DNA from: a virus
Strand: one strand, 5' to 3'
IMG/VR virus record: IMGVR_UViG_3300010400_000017
Span: 1 to 41,058 of that record
Length of the DNA: 41,058 nt
In this document: piece after piece, positions 31,391-39,983 of the stretch
Position numbering within the stretch: position 1 is the first letter of the stretch
Layout of the letters: each line of letters starts with the position of its first letter
Made by a program: the position numbers and the translations under genes
The notes under the pieces: generated by a model
What the model was told of the DNA's origin: nothing
Databases searched by the model: none
Seen by the model: the letters and a program-made list of their open reading frames with translations, nothing else

Positions 31391-32113
31391 CTATTTCCGG
31401 GCGCACGCTAGAGTTTCTTTCCAAAGGGCATTACGCTGATCTTTGGACATAGTTGAGTTAGACATTTTGGCCGCTGTTGTAACCGCCTCGGATCTTACGC
31501 CTAAGCTTCCCAACTGTGGCTTTCCTGCTTTATCATCAACACGCTTTTGTTCCTGAGAAATGGGTTTCTCTTTGTTCGCTGCGGATGCCAGGTCCGCTTG
31601 ATAGCGATCATCTTTCTTAATAAGATTGTAAACCTTTCTCAAAGGATTTTTAGCGGTCTCTACAGCTTCTCGATTGTCTTCGTCTGATTTAATATATTTT
31701 TCACTATTTTCAGGCGTTACGACGGTCTTGAAATCTGCAAATTCGGTAGCTGCTTCGAGGATTTGGATTTTCTGATCCTTAGCAATTAGTTGTTGCTCAT
31801 ATCCACTCAATTTTTTGTTGAATGTGTTGAGAGCTTTAACAAGCTTCTTTCCATCTGGAAATTCTTCTTGTTCTAACTGCCTGTAATCAAAATCTTCTTC
31901 AGGAGGTGCTTGAGGAGTCCTTTGCGCTTGCTGTTGCATTTGCAATTGACGCTCATACATCTCTCTTTCTTTCTGCAGTTGCCAATTCTGTCTTTCAAGA
32001 TCTTCTTTTGCCTTTCGAAGCTCAGCAAAACTTTCTTGCGGAGACTTCTTTTCATGGGTTTGCTCAGCCTGGTCGACCACGTCAGGTGCTTGGGTCTGCT
32101 CTGTTAAACTCAT
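31391..32113 (-). CDS. scaffolding protein (240 aa)
   Basis: A charged helical protein with a coiled coil around residues 28-65 (ELRKAKEDLERQNWQLQKER), Gln-rich middle and a basic C-terminus, as usual for phage scaffold proteins that guide capsid assembly and leave before DNA filling. It lies directly before the major capsid gene and behind a strong promoter. No protease was seen nearby. Confidence 0.8.
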   Translation of the reverse strand: MSLTEQTQAPDVVDQAEQTHEKKSPQESFAELRKAKEDLERQNWQLQKEREMYERQLQMQQQAQRTPQAPPEEDFDYRQLEQEEFPDGKKLVKALNTFNKKLSGYEQQLIAKDQKIQILEAATEFADFKTVVTPENSEKYIKSDEDNREAVETAKNPLRKVYNLIKKDDRYQADLASAANKEKPISQEQKRVDDKAGKPQLGSLGVRSEAVTTAAKMSNSTMSKDQRNALWKETLACARK

Positions 32114-32154
32114 GCTTTTCCTTTGAGATAGGCGAATCTCATTTTGCGCCTTGA

Positions 32155-32174
32155 AATGGAATGATTATTCCATT
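32155..32174. promoter_or_regulatory. inverted repeat at the capsid transcript start
   Basis: AATGGAAT-gatt-ATTCCATT, perfect 8-base arms. It covers the expected start of transcription from the promoter at 32181-32209, so it may be an operator or a 5' stem that stabilises the capsid mRNA. Confidence 0.5.
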
Positions 32175-32180
32175 AGTCTT

Positions 32181-32209
32181 TGTATAGAATAAATTTAATT
32201 AATGGTCAA
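32181..32209 (-). promoter_or_regulatory. promoter of the scaffold/capsid operon
   Basis: On the minus strand TTGACC (32204-32209), spacing 17, TATACA (32181-32186). This is the best sigma-70-like promoter in the late region. Confidence 0.7.
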
Positions 32210-32230
32210 TAATATATTTGAAAGGTGTAA

Positions 32231-32407
32231 ATGGGTGAAGATCTGGATACAATGACTTATATGATCGCTGCGGAAAAGATGGGAAATATGTTACACACTA
32301 TTGAGTCGAGTATGAGTTTCATGTTAGAATATGGCGTTAAACCTGATGACGAGGTTAAAAATGCTTTGAATCCGATGATTGAGGTGATGAGGAAGTGGTT
32401 AGACTAA
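32231..32407 (+). CDS. isolated plus-strand gene in the late region (58 aa)
   Basis: An acidic, Met-rich helical protein. AAAGGTG lies 6 bases before the ATG. Its start lies just outside the capsid promoter, divergent from scaffold, and its end overlaps the convergent 142-aa gene by 9 bases. No family is recognised. It might regulate the capsid promoter, but it has no clear DNA-binding motif. Confidence 0.55.
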   Translation: MGEDLDTMTYMIAAEKMGNMLHTIESSMSFMLEYGVKPDDEVKNALNPMIEVMRKWLD

Positions 32408-32827
32408 TTCCCCATTTAAAACGTAATCCTCGGCTTTCTCTAGCTTATCTCTCATATAATCCTTAAGCATACAAACGTAATCTGAATCAAATTCATATGG
32501 GTTTTTTAGGATATATGCAAGCGTATCTTTTTTAGGAATGCACCATTCAAATATTACTTTTCCTCCATCCTCTATGCGCCATAAATAATGATCCTCTGTT
32601 TGATATGGACTAGGCCTTGAACGTCTACAATGGAAATTAGGAGAATATTTATCCTCTATTGGTTGAAACCAAAAATGAATATAATATTTACCTCTCGTTC
32701 CTTGATCATAATTCATTTGGACAATATTGTTAATGACATGCACGATACGCCTATTAGCATATTCTAACATCTGTCCTACTTCTATTCCATCAACTTGCTT
32801 TTCAAGGATATTCATTAATTTAGTCAT
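32399..32827 (-). CDS. hypothetical protein (142 aa)
   Basis: An alpha/beta protein with many aromatic residues (YYIHFWFQPIEDKYSPNFHC, then WRIEDGGKVIFEWCIPKKD). TAATG coupling follows the 45-aa gene. The family is not recognised. Its place between the portal and scaffold genes does not decide its role. Confidence 0.65.
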   Translation of the reverse strand: MTKLMNILEKQVDGIEVGQMLEYANRRIVHVINNIVQMNYDQGTRGKYYIHFWFQPIEDKYSPNFHCRRSRPSPYQTEDHYLWRIEDGGKVIFEWCIPKKDTLAYILKNPYEFDSDYVCMLKDYMRDKLEKAEDYVLNGELV

Positions 32828-32964
32828 TAGCGAATCATCTTACTTCCGCCCATATATAGGCTACGATTAGAATTTGAGGATGCCTGTTGAGGATGCTTAA
32901 CATATCCGCCCTGTGGTTTATGCAAATTAGGAAGCCCGCGGATTTTAGGAGGAATCATTGTCAT
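32827..32964 (-). CDS. small Pro/Gly/Ser-rich protein (45 aa)
   Basis: A short ORF with a PPKIRGLPN start and SSNSNRSLYMGGSK end, linked by TAATG to the next gene. The composition is disordered and virion-protein-like. No family is recognised. Confidence 0.5.
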   Translation of the reverse strand: MTMIPPKIRGLPNLHKPQGGYVKHPQQASSNSNRSLYMGGSKMIR

Positions 32965-32966
32965 AA

Positions 32967-33143
32967 CTACCCTTTAGTCTTGGGTTGTTTTTCATTAATT
33001 CCAGCCTGACGATTAAACGACTTCTCAAGTTGCAGGGGAGGCTTATCACCAGGGGGTCTAAATCTAGGTACTGTATCGTTTAGATTGCTATTTTTAGGAA
33101 CAAAAGGTTTCTTTTGCTCAGAAATTATCTTTATTCTTGACAT
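32967..33143 (-). CDS. small basic Pro-rich protein (58 aa)
   Basis: Lys/Pro/Gln-rich, probably disordered (KKPFVPKNSN, then FRPPGDKPP). It follows the 68-aa gene and precedes the 45-aa gene by two bases. The function is unknown. Confidence 0.5.
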   Translation of the reverse strand: MSRIKIISEQKKPFVPKNSNLNDTVPRFRPPGDKPPLQLEKSFNRQAGINEKQPKTKG

Positions 33144-33213
33144 ACTTTATCCTTAAAAAGTGGAGGGCGATCAGGTTACACTTGGTGTAGTTTATCCCTA
33201 CTACCCTTCCAAA

Positions 33214-33420
33214 TTATTTATTGGCCATCTTTTCACGAGTATAAGGACGGTGAGCTAATGATCTATCATCATGATGATCAATTTTCTTTCTAACCATCTC
33301 ATAACTATTTGATGCTCCGGCAGGTGGCACATGGGCTTTATTCTCGCCTATTTTTGAATAGTGAGCTCCTGTGTTTCCTTTAGATCCGCCGCCGTTTGAA
33401 GTATTTTTGTGACTATGCAT
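33214..33420 (-). CDS. small His/Lys-rich protein (68 aa)
   Basis: An N-terminal HSHKNTSNGGGSKG stretch and basic, His-containing C-terminus; probably unstructured. Overlaps the portal stop by 8 bases (ATG within the portal's last codons). The function is unknown. Confidence 0.6.
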   Translation of the reverse strand: MHSHKNTSNGGGSKGNTGAHYSKIGENKAHVPPAGASNSYEMVRKKIDHHDDRSLAHRPYTREKMANK

Positions 33421-35446
33421 TTGAAACCTCTTGATTTTTCATTAAACTCTCTTGCTCTCTAGCTGACTTTTCATCTTCGCGACTTTGAATATTATTTATC
33501 AATTCAAATATTTTAACGAAGTTTTCGACTCCCATGGATTCTACTTCTTTAGCGGTTTTCACCTTATCTAGAGTAGCTAAATTCTTCATATGCTCGGATT
33601 CATTAAACTTGGTAAGAAGTGAAACTTGCTCAAGTTCACCTTTTCTTGTTCTCTCTTCAGCTAATGCACGGTCACTTTGGGCTTTAGATTGCAGGCTTTC
33701 ATTAACAATCTGTTGATTCTGCATCTGCAACTGAGCCATTTGCTCCTCTTGCTTCTGCTTAGCTTCTTGTTGCTGCTGTATAGACTGCATGAGCTTATCT
33801 TTGTCTTGGATATCTAGATCATTCATAACCTGGTCAGGAGGTATTGGGAAGCCATCTTTCCATAAGAAATATTTCTGTCTAAATGCAAGCTGTCTTGACG
33901 TATCTGTGAGAGGCGCATTGGCTATTACTGCATCGTATTTTTGAAATGATTTGTCGCGGAATTCATTCGTAGGTTCTTCCTCGATCATCTTTCGAATCTT
34001 GCCTAGAGTATAATTCTTTTGAATAAGAGCCCAGTGAAGACGGCCCGCATTGCGCTGTGATAAGTCAAGGTTATCAAAAAGCTCTTGTAGTGTGGTAAGG
34101 GCTGCCCCTTGACGTAATTGTTCTGTAATACCCACATCACTGTCTTCCGCTTGTCCCAGAAGTTCTGGTGTGACACCGGCATTTGATTGGATATCCATTT
34201 TGAGCATTTCAGTGACATTAAAGTTAGCCGGGTTAATGTTTGCACCTGGTTTGTCATTTATTGCCTGCAATCTTCCGTTTTTGAAGAATCTTACTTTCCC
34301 GGGGCCAACTTTGAAAGCGTCTTGATCGTCAATGAGAGCATCTTCCTCAACATCCACTCCAGAAAATTGAGCAGCAAGCAAATCCATTTCGAGTTGCTTA
34401 CGATAATTGTACAAGTATTGTGAATCTCGGATGTTACGGATGATCCCTTGATAACGGAACGAATAATTATTATTGGCCAAATCGTGATAACCGACAAAAG
34501 GTGTAAAGGGGTAAAAATCAACACCCAAAGGATTAGGGCCATCATAAAAACAAGTATTATTAACAATGATCGCAAGATGAACTGTAGGCACTTTTTCATG
34601 AACTATTACTATTTCAGGGAATTGGTATTTAAGGCGTTCGAATTCTTCTTTTGTTAAATCTACTTCGGTTGATTCGTATGTTTTTGGATCGACTATAAAT
34701 GTAGCTTTACGCTCGCAAAGGTACCAGTATTCATCATAAGCAAGAAATCCTTTTCGTCTTATATTATATTGCTGAGGCATAAAGGTAAACTTAGTGTCGA
34801 AATAAGCTTGATCATTTAGCAAATCGATATCATTCTCACGGCCGGGCAACATCTGTTTAACTTGCTCTTTGTGAAGATATTTGCGTGTCCGAATAAATTG
34901 GCAATCTGATAGATCCATCTCGCGCCAAAAAGCATCCATCATCAGCATGTCAGCGCTGAAACATTCTGTTTTCAAATCTCCACACACTGGATCTTTTCGA
35001 TAGTCAATCCATGAATGCATTAGACTCAATCCGGTGATTCCTGCAGACTCTTTAAAGCAGTTCGAGATAGTATTATAGGTGTCATCGTTAGAGTATGCGG
35101 ATTGAATACATTTTGTAGCCTGAGATGCAGTTTGATCGCTAGCTCCATGCACCGCGATCATTCGAGTGCCTTTACGATGCTGTCTTTGACGACCACATAC
35201 CATATTAACTACGGGCATTGAAGCATTGAAGATGAACTTTTGATGTTCGTATGAGAGACCGGCATATAGATTTAGATAACGCTGATCGCCTAGGTAAACT
35301 TTGCGATCAATGAGTTGTTCGTATAAAAATGATTGCCACGGAGAGAGATTCATTTGATAGCGTTCGTCCGCTTCGGCTACAATATCACGTCTTCCGTCTT
35401 GATAATATCCCTGGTATATATTGGGGACTACCTGGCTTCTTTCCAT
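33413..35446 (-). CDS. portal protein (677 aa)
   Basis: Length and layout match the P22-type portal class: an N-terminal helical region (ERYQMNLSPWQSFLYEQLID), a large mixed core with HSWIDYRKDPVCG, and a C-terminal Gln-rich coiled coil (~545-600) forming the barrel. The portal is the dodecameric DNA gate at one capsid vertex and binds the terminase. It lies after terminase and before scaffold, the canonical position. GGTGG and a short AT-rich gap precede the ATG. Confidence 0.85.
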   Translation of the reverse strand: MERSQVVPNIYQGYYQDGRRDIVAEADERYQMNLSPWQSFLYEQLIDRKVYLGDQRYLNLYAGLSYEHQKFIFNASMPVVNMVCGRQRQHRKGTRMIAVHGASDQTASQATKCIQSAYSNDDTYNTISNCFKESAGITGLSLMHSWIDYRKDPVCGDLKTECFSADMLMMDAFWREMDLSDCQFIRTRKYLHKEQVKQMLPGRENDIDLLNDQAYFDTKFTFMPQQYNIRRKGFLAYDEYWYLCERKATFIVDPKTYESTEVDLTKEEFERLKYQFPEIVIVHEKVPTVHLAIIVNNTCFYDGPNPLGVDFYPFTPFVGYHDLANNNYSFRYQGIIRNIRDSQYLYNYRKQLEMDLLAAQFSGVDVEEDALIDDQDAFKVGPGKVRFFKNGRLQAINDKPGANINPANFNVTEMLKMDIQSNAGVTPELLGQAEDSDVGITEQLRQGAALTTLQELFDNLDLSQRNAGRLHWALIQKNYTLGKIRKMIEEEPTNEFRDKSFQKYDAVIANAPLTDTSRQLAFRQKYFLWKDGFPIPPDQVMNDLDIQDKDKLMQSIQQQQEAKQKQEEQMAQLQMQNQQIVNESLQSKAQSDRALAEERTRKGELEQVSLLTKFNESEHMKNLATLDKVKTAKEVESMGVENFVKIFELINNIQSREDEKSAREQESLMKNQEVSNA

Positions 35447-35491
35447 TAAACCGCTAGAAATAACCCACCTCGAGAAATATTGTTAAAAATA

Positions 35492-36001
35492 TTACTCTAC
35501 AGCGTCAGGAATATTATATCCATACTCTCTCAAAAAATTCTTACACCATTCGATTTTATCCTCTACTCTTTGACCAGATGGTTGAGATTTAGACCACAGT
35601 TCTAAATTCTCTATACGATTATCTGATCTCATGCCATTTTTATGATGCACAGTTTCTCCTTCATTTAATGCCCTTCCAAGAGACTCACTCATGATCCATA
35701 CATGCTCATAAATTCTTCCTTTAGAGTTTTTAGCATTTGGATGTCCCCTTTTGACTATGCATTTATAGCCTCGTTTATCAATATGACCTTTTCCATATTC
35801 ACTGATCAATCTTGGATGATCAGAGGGTAAACCTCTTTTAGCTCTGGCCTTATCTCTTTTGTCTTTACTTCTTTTCTTTAACCATTTCTGATAATTTTCG
35901 GGATTGTTGATTCTTCTTTGTTTTTCATAACATGAACGACAAAATCTAACTGAAGATCCTCCAGCAGGATTTGGAGAAGAACAGACCTCACAAATACGCA
36001 T
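35492..36001 (-). CDS. HNH homing endonuclease with zinc-finger N-terminus (169 aa)
   Basis: C4-x2-C7 and C21-x2-C24 form an N-terminal zinc knuckle; a basic linker follows; then a GRIYEHVWIMSESLGRAL segment and the HNH core (GETVHHKNGMRSDNRIENL) near 115-135. Free-standing HNH endonucleases like this spread by cutting allelic sites near their insertion point. It is wedged between large terminase and portal, and its ATG shares one base with the terminase stop (TAATG). Confidence 0.88.
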   Translation of the reverse strand: MRICEVCSSPNPAGGSSVRFCRSCYEKQRRINNPENYQKWLKKRSKDKRDKARAKRGLPSDHPRLISEYGKGHIDKRGYKCIVKRGHPNAKNSKGRIYEHVWIMSESLGRALNEGETVHHKNGMRSDNRIENLELWSKSQPSGQRVEDKIEWCKNFLREYGYNIPDAVE

Positions 36002-36780
36002 TAACGACCTACAAAAGGATTTTTTAGTCTTTGTTGAATTGGAATGGGTTTTGGTCCAAATCCAGCAGCGCTTTTAATTTCTCTTAATTTTTCAGGGGTT
36101 AAAGATCCCGGGCCTCTTCCGAATTGAATTCTAGCATTTGCCATCATTCTAACGCTGTCACATGCATGTGAGGCCCAATCGTGCAATGGAGACTCGGAGT
36201 AGCTTTGTGTTTTTTCGTTATACTTTTTATGATAATTTTCAAGGCACTTGATCAAAAATAAACATTTCGTTTGATCTATGTAAGCAATACTGAGAAGAGT
36301 TCTTACTGCTTCTATACCTACTTGAATATCTTTTTCTCTTTCTAATACTGTGGTTTTTAACCCTAATTCCCATGCAATATCTTGCATTGTTCTTCCAGTC
36401 TGCAAGCTATTGTTTCCCCCATCATGAGGGAAATAATGAGTACCATAAACATATGGCTTTGATTGTAAAACTTTCACGTAATGTGCCAAATTTTCACCCT
36501 GATTCTCGTAAAAATCTATTATCCTTAACTCTCCTCCGACTTCTTGCCAAAATACAATAGAGGTAGAATCTCCATAACCTAAGTCCCAAGCTGTCGAAAC
36601 ATTAGATCTAGGCTCGTATGATACATTACATATTCTTTTCTCTTCACGCATTTTCTCTACAATTCTACCATAATAGCTACCCTCAACTCCTCTATTGAAG
36701 CTGCAATAGTACTCTTGCTCGATAAGCTCTTCACTTACTCCCTCGTCTCTGATTTGTTTAATGTCTGCTTCGGTTAAAAC
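36001..36780 (-). pseudogene. terL: large terminase, C-terminal part (nuclease), frameshifted
   Basis: The frame is open for 259 codons from the point where the N-terminal ORF stops. It begins VLTEADIKQIRDEG and continues through EYYCSFNRGVEGSYYG to the nuclease motifs WDLGYGDSTS, FPHDGGNN and DWASHACDS. These are the usual continuation of a terminase after its ATPase domain. Without frame correction it could start only at ATG 36651, which would cut off the ATPase-nuclease linker. It overlaps the HNH gene's start by one base. Confidence 0.85.
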
Positions 36781-37355
36781 TCAGTATCTCTAACGCTTAA
36801 TACTTCGCAATACCAATTAGGATTTGATCTAGCCATGCAAACTAGGTCGTAGAAGTGATTCTTTCCGCGTGGAGTAGAGATAAAAAGAGCGTAACCTTTA
36901 TTAACGTCGAGAATAGGACGTAAATACTCCCATGCAGCAGGTGATTGTATAGCGTATTCTGAAAATATGATGATTTTGGGATTAGTACCCACCAGAGAGT
37001 CGATGTTATCACTTCCAATAAGCTGATACATACTACCATTCGTAAACCTTATTTTCATTTCTTGGCCGTTCTTGGACTCAATGACCTCTTTAGGAATGTA
37101 ATCTAGAATGCGTTTTCCGTCATTAGTAGAGCTGTCCCAAATGACTTTTTTAGCCTGTGAGTATGTTGGGAGAATGTGAAATGCTGTCCACGAGGGATTA
37201 ATAAGAAGTTGTAGGATACACCAATTAAAAGCAGTAACGTCCTTTCCGCCTCTACGATGAACTACCCAAACCGCCCTCTTCGTTCCCTGATTTAGAGCTT
37301 TTATTATTGCAGCTTGATAATTCCTGGGTTGAAATTCCATCTCTAAGTTTTTCAT
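36774..37355 (-). pseudogene. terL: large terminase, N-terminal part (ATPase), frameshifted
   Basis: A Walker A-like motif HRRGGKD (33-39), Walker B IIIFSEYA (128-135, Glu133) and a FISTPRGKNHFY coupling motif (158-169) identify the packaging ATPase. It ends at SVRDTEF-stop, where homologues read SV-D-G-VLT. Adding one base (restoring a GG, i.e. CC on the plus strand near 36781) rejoins both parts into exactly 451 codons, a normal terminase length. The break is either a recent mutation or a sequencing error. The start overlaps the small terminase by about 100 bases; ATG 37340 is a possible alternative. Confidence 0.87.
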
Positions 37356-37764
37356 TTGTCACTAAGTTGAACTGTGCTTTTCCGGCCTCAGATGCTGCCA
37401 ACTGTGAAGCATCTATTTGTTTAAGTCTTGTTTTACCAAGCCATATTAAAAGTGTATTATCTCCCTTATCTGTTAAACCAAGTGCTTTAGCATATTGATG
37501 AGCTCTTAATATTTCATCACCTTTTTCTTTCTTTTCATGTGAAAATTGTGAGAATAATATTCCTTTTTCAATGAAACATCTATCATATAATGTCTGAGCA
37601 CTTATTCCTAAATATGCCGCAATTCCAGTTCCCATACAACCAGCCATTAAAAGATCTTCGACTTTTTTCCAATCAATTTGAGATACAGGACGACCTAAAC
37701 CTTCATCCATTGGAGGTTTTTTGTATTTGTTCGCCGTTCCTTTTGATTGTGTATTGTCGACCAT
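37252..37764 (-). CDS. terS: small terminase subunit (170 aa)
   Basis: The helix-turn-helix region DWKKVEDLLMAGCMGTGIAAYLGIS is typical of small terminase DNA-binding domains, followed by helical oligomerisation sequence and a TLLIWLGKTRLKQ segment. It recognises phage DNA for packaging and activates the large subunit. ATG 37764 (MVDNTQ) has GGAG 5 bases upstream; ATG 37794 is possible. The start lies inside the methyltransferase gene's end, and the tail overlaps the large terminase start. Confidence 0.82.
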   Translation of the reverse strand: MVDNTQSKGTANKYKKPPMDEGLGRPVSQIDWKKVEDLLMAGCMGTGIAAYLGISAQTLYDRCFIEKGILFSQFSHEKKEKGDEILRAHQYAKALGLTDKGDNTLLIWLGKTRLKQIDASQLAASEAGKAQFNLVTNEKLRDGISTQELSSCNNKSSKSGNEEGGLGSSS

Positions 37765-38938
37765 TTTTCTCCATATATTTAAACCACCGAGCAACTATGA
37801 TGTCAACATACGCCGGGCTTAATTCGATACCATAACATACTCTAGATAATTGTTCAGCAGCAATTAATGTTGTGCCTGATCCTAGGAATGGGTCATAAAC
37901 GCCTTCACCTTGTGATGTATTGTTTCGAATAGGTTTAGCCATGCATTCAATGGGCTTTCGAGTTCCGTGTTCTGTTCTGCCATCTTGATTTTTTGAATGC
38001 TTATTTACTTTTTGAATTTCCCAAACACTTGTCTGTTTCCTATCACCTTTCCAATTATGATTATGTCCTTTTTTATTTGCGTACCAGCATGGTTCGTGTT
38101 GAGAATGATAGTCTCCTTGACTTAAGACTAAGGATGGTTTAACCCATATAATCTGACCGATTATTGAAAATTCCGCTTGAATTAATCCAGTAACCGTATC
38201 AAAAGCAAACTTATCACTACTCCAAACATATGCTACAGATCCAGGGAATTGGAAAAAACTTAAAGCCCAATTTGCTTTGTCATCGTTCAATACTTTTCCA
38301 AGTTTTTTTTGGCCTGCTTTCTTATTTAAATTAGGGTCATATTCAACCCCATAAGGAGGATCTGTCACCATCAATATAGGTTCATTTCCATTCAAACATT
38401 TCTGCACATAATCCGGTAATGTACTATCCCCGCAAACAATTCTATGCTGATTAAGTTCATAAACATCCCCTAATTTAGTTTCTGCATCCTCATCTTTAGC
38501 TGGCTCTAGTATTTCACTTTCATCTTCTGCATCGCCTTCAATCAAAGTCGCCGCATCTAAATGTAAGTCTTTCTCAAGCATTCCCAAATCAATAAGCTCG
38601 TGCGCTTCATATAGGCTGGAAAGAATATCGTAATCATGTTCTCCGTGGTGTATGTTATCAAGTACGACACGTTTCTTTAATAATTCGGGATCGATATCAT
38701 TAGTGACGATACAAGGCACATCTTTCTTACCTAGTTTCTTAGCTGCACGTAGGCGTTGATTTCCTGCATAAATGATCATTCCCTCTTTAGTTTCATTGAC
38801 TAAACAGGGGCGCATATTGAAATATTCGGGATCATTTTCGATATTTTTGCAAAGTTTTTCGAATTGATCTTTGTCTATTTTTCTAGGGTTTTTTTCATTA
38901 AGTTTGAGTTTTTTGATTGGAATGAATGTTATTTGCAT
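37703..38938 (-). CDS. ParB-like domain fused to a DNA methyltransferase (411 aa)
   Basis: Residues ~1-115 form a ParB/sulfiredoxin-like nuclease domain (NPRKID near 17, IIYAGNQRLRAAKKLG near 55-70). The methyltransferase follows: LGDVYELNQHRIVCGDST (~156), DPPYG catalytic motif (193-197) and, after it, the AdoMet motif DPFLGSGTT (349-357). The order is that of the beta class, modifying adenine N6 or cytosine N4. This fusion is common in phage genomes beside terminase genes, and probably protects phage DNA from host restriction. No cognate nuclease is present. Confidence 0.9.
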   Translation of the reverse strand: MQITFIPIKKLKLNEKNPRKIDKDQFEKLCKNIENDPEYFNMRPCLVNETKEGMIIYAGNQRLRAAKKLGKKDVPCIVTNDIDPELLKKRVVLDNIHHGEHDYDILSSLYEAHELIDLGMLEKDLHLDAATLIEGDAEDESEILEPAKDEDAETKLGDVYELNQHRIVCGDSTLPDYVQKCLNGNEPILMVTDPPYGVEYDPNLNKKAGQKKLGKVLNDDKANWALSFFQFPGSVAYVWSSDKFAFDTVTGLIQAEFSIIGQIIWVKPSLVLSQGDYHSQHEPCWYANKKGHNHNWKGDRKQTSVWEIQKVNKHSKNQDGRTEHGTRKPIECMAKPIRNNTSQGEGVYDPFLGSGTTLIAAEQLSRVCYGIELSPAYVDIIVARWFKYMEKNGRQYTIKRNGEQIQKTSNG

Positions 38939-39088
38939 TCATCTCCATCCATAATTTGTTGTGTCTTCCCAACCATAAGGAATAGACACTAAAGTTTCTT
39001 GCTGGTCTTCATAATCGATATCTTCATCCTGAGGACAATTCAAAGTCCTGTTCACTGAATAATAGTAAGAATTATCTTGAATCATCAT
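38939..39088 (-). CDS. small acidic protein (49 aa)
   Basis: It ends directly before the methyltransferase ATG. It is rich in Asp, Glu and Tyr, with repeated YGW motifs near the end. No family is recognised. Coupling to the methyltransferase is likely. Confidence 0.5.
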   Translation of the reverse strand: MMIQDNSYYYSVNRTLNCPQDEDIDYEDQQETLVSIPYGWEDTTNYGWR

Positions 39089-39090
39089 AC

Positions 39091-39270
39091 CTATTCCATC
39101 CAAGTCGGGCGAATTTCATTCCTATTGGGCGCTCTATCTCTTTTAAACGTGTAGCTTTTAGTTTTTTTGCCGAATTTATCTACTCTAACGATTCCGTTTT
39201 TATTATCAATAACAAAAGCTGAAGCACTAGCAAAAAAGCACATACACATCATTATAAGCACATATCTCAT
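39091..39270 (-). CDS. small exported protein (59 aa)
   Basis: A signal peptide (Met-Arg start, hydrophobic core, cleavage after ASASA) precedes about 40 basic residues. AGGAG lies 7 bases upstream of the ATG. It shares TAATG overlap with the preceding ORF. Export to the periplasm is predicted; the function is unknown. Confidence 0.6.
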   Translation of the reverse strand: MRYVLIMMCMCFFASASAFVIDNKNGIVRVDKFGKKTKSYTFKRDRAPNRNEIRPTWME

Positions 39271-39398
39271 TAAAAACTCCTAAAATGATTCGTATTATGT
39301 TTTGATTTCATCATCTCTAAATGATGTTCTCCCATAGTTCTCGGAGTTCCTAGAAGTGATCTGAACATTGATTTGAATAAATTTCTTATCATAGCCAT
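39270..39398 (-). CDS. small basic protein (42 aa)
   Basis: A Met/Arg/His-rich ORF whose TAA overlaps the next ATG (TAATG). No ribosome site is visible. It may be a minor gene or coincidental; the linkage is the main support. Confidence 0.4.
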   Translation of the reverse strand: MAMIRNLFKSMFRSLLGTPRTMGEHHLEMMKSKHNTNHFRSF

Positions 39399-39424
39399 GT
39401 TGTATCATATTTTTTTGATTAATG

Positions 39425-39455
39425 AAAAGAAAAACCCGTCTATGAAGCGGACGGG
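39425..39455 (-). terminator. minus-strand terminator upstream of the late genes
   Basis: CCCGTC and GACGGG around a 9-base loop, followed on the minus strand by TTTTCTTTTC-type sequence (39425-39434 in complement). It ends the 55-aa gene transcript and insulates the late operon. Confidence 0.65.
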
Positions 39456-39473
39456 AACGCTAAATTAATAGGA

Positions 39474-39641
39474 CTATGCAGATTTTAGACAATGAATGTT
39501 TAGGGTAGCTACAGTGACAGGGAATACAATTCCAACAGTGTTGGGAGTCATATCCACGCCGTTCGACGAGGCATTTCTCAATTTGATAACGTCATTAGCT
39601 AAAACATCGATCATAACCTGACCATTAATTAGCACTTGCAT
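39474..39641 (-). CDS. hypothetical protein (55 aa)
   Basis: A beta-rich ORF with strands such as VMIDVLANDVIKL and VGIVFPVTVATLNI. It is followed by a clear terminator, which favours a real transcript. The ribosome site is poor and no family is recognised. Confidence 0.45.
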   Translation of the reverse strand: MQVLINGQVMIDVLANDVIKLRNASSNGVDMTPNTVGIVFPVTVATLNIHCLKSA

Positions 39642-39734
39642 TTAATCATACATAAATACATAATGATGCAATGTTAGAAAGTCTCCTCAAGCGATTAACA
39701 TCGTGACAGTCGCAGCGGTTAACATGAGTGAACT

Positions 39735-39762
39735 AAACCAAACCAACAAGGATAAGAAAATG
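39735..39762 (+). promoter_or_regulatory. conserved ACCAAACCAA translation leader, copy 2
   Basis: AAACCAAACCAACAAGGATAAGAAAATG, with the AAGGA ribosome site 8 bases before the ATG. It has the same order of elements as the sites at 5005 and 39983. Confidence 0.6.
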
Positions 39763-39945
39763 AAAAAGCAAACTTACCATGAACAAACAATGGAAATTAA
39801 TAAAGAAATCATAGAATTCATGAAGAAACATCCAACAATATATGGTAAAATGAGAAGCATTCAAGAGTTTTATAATTATCATAATAAAAAAGATCAAGAA
39901 GAAATTGAAAATTCTTATGAAAACGGCTGGGAAGGAAACGATTAA
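39760..39945 (+). CDS. hypothetical helical protein (61 aa)
   Basis: A Lys/Glu/Asn-rich, helical protein. The ATG at 39760 is selected by the shared leader; an in-frame GTG at 39703 would add 19 residues without a ribosome site. The family is not recognised. Confidence 0.6.
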   Translation: MKKQTYHEQTMEINKEIIEFMKKHPTIYGKMRSIQEFYNYHNKKDQEEIENSYENGWEGND

Positions 39946-39964
39946 TTTTATTTAACATTAAACC

Positions 39965-39983
39965 TAAGGGCTTCGGCCCCTTA
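39965..39983 (+). promoter_or_regulatory. UUCG tetraloop hairpin ahead of a short leader
   Basis: TAAGGGC-TTCG-GCCCCTTA, a stable stem with one bulge, ends at the start of leader copy 3. There is no T-tract, so it is not a standard terminator. It could protect the transcript or control translation. Confidence 0.5.

Noticed and set aside
36774-36790. Programmed -1 frameshift in the large terminase
   Set aside because: The needed shift is -1, but the sequence ACTGAGTTTTAA offers no X-XXY-YYZ heptamer and P-site re-pairing would be poor. A missing base fits better, though this is not excluded.
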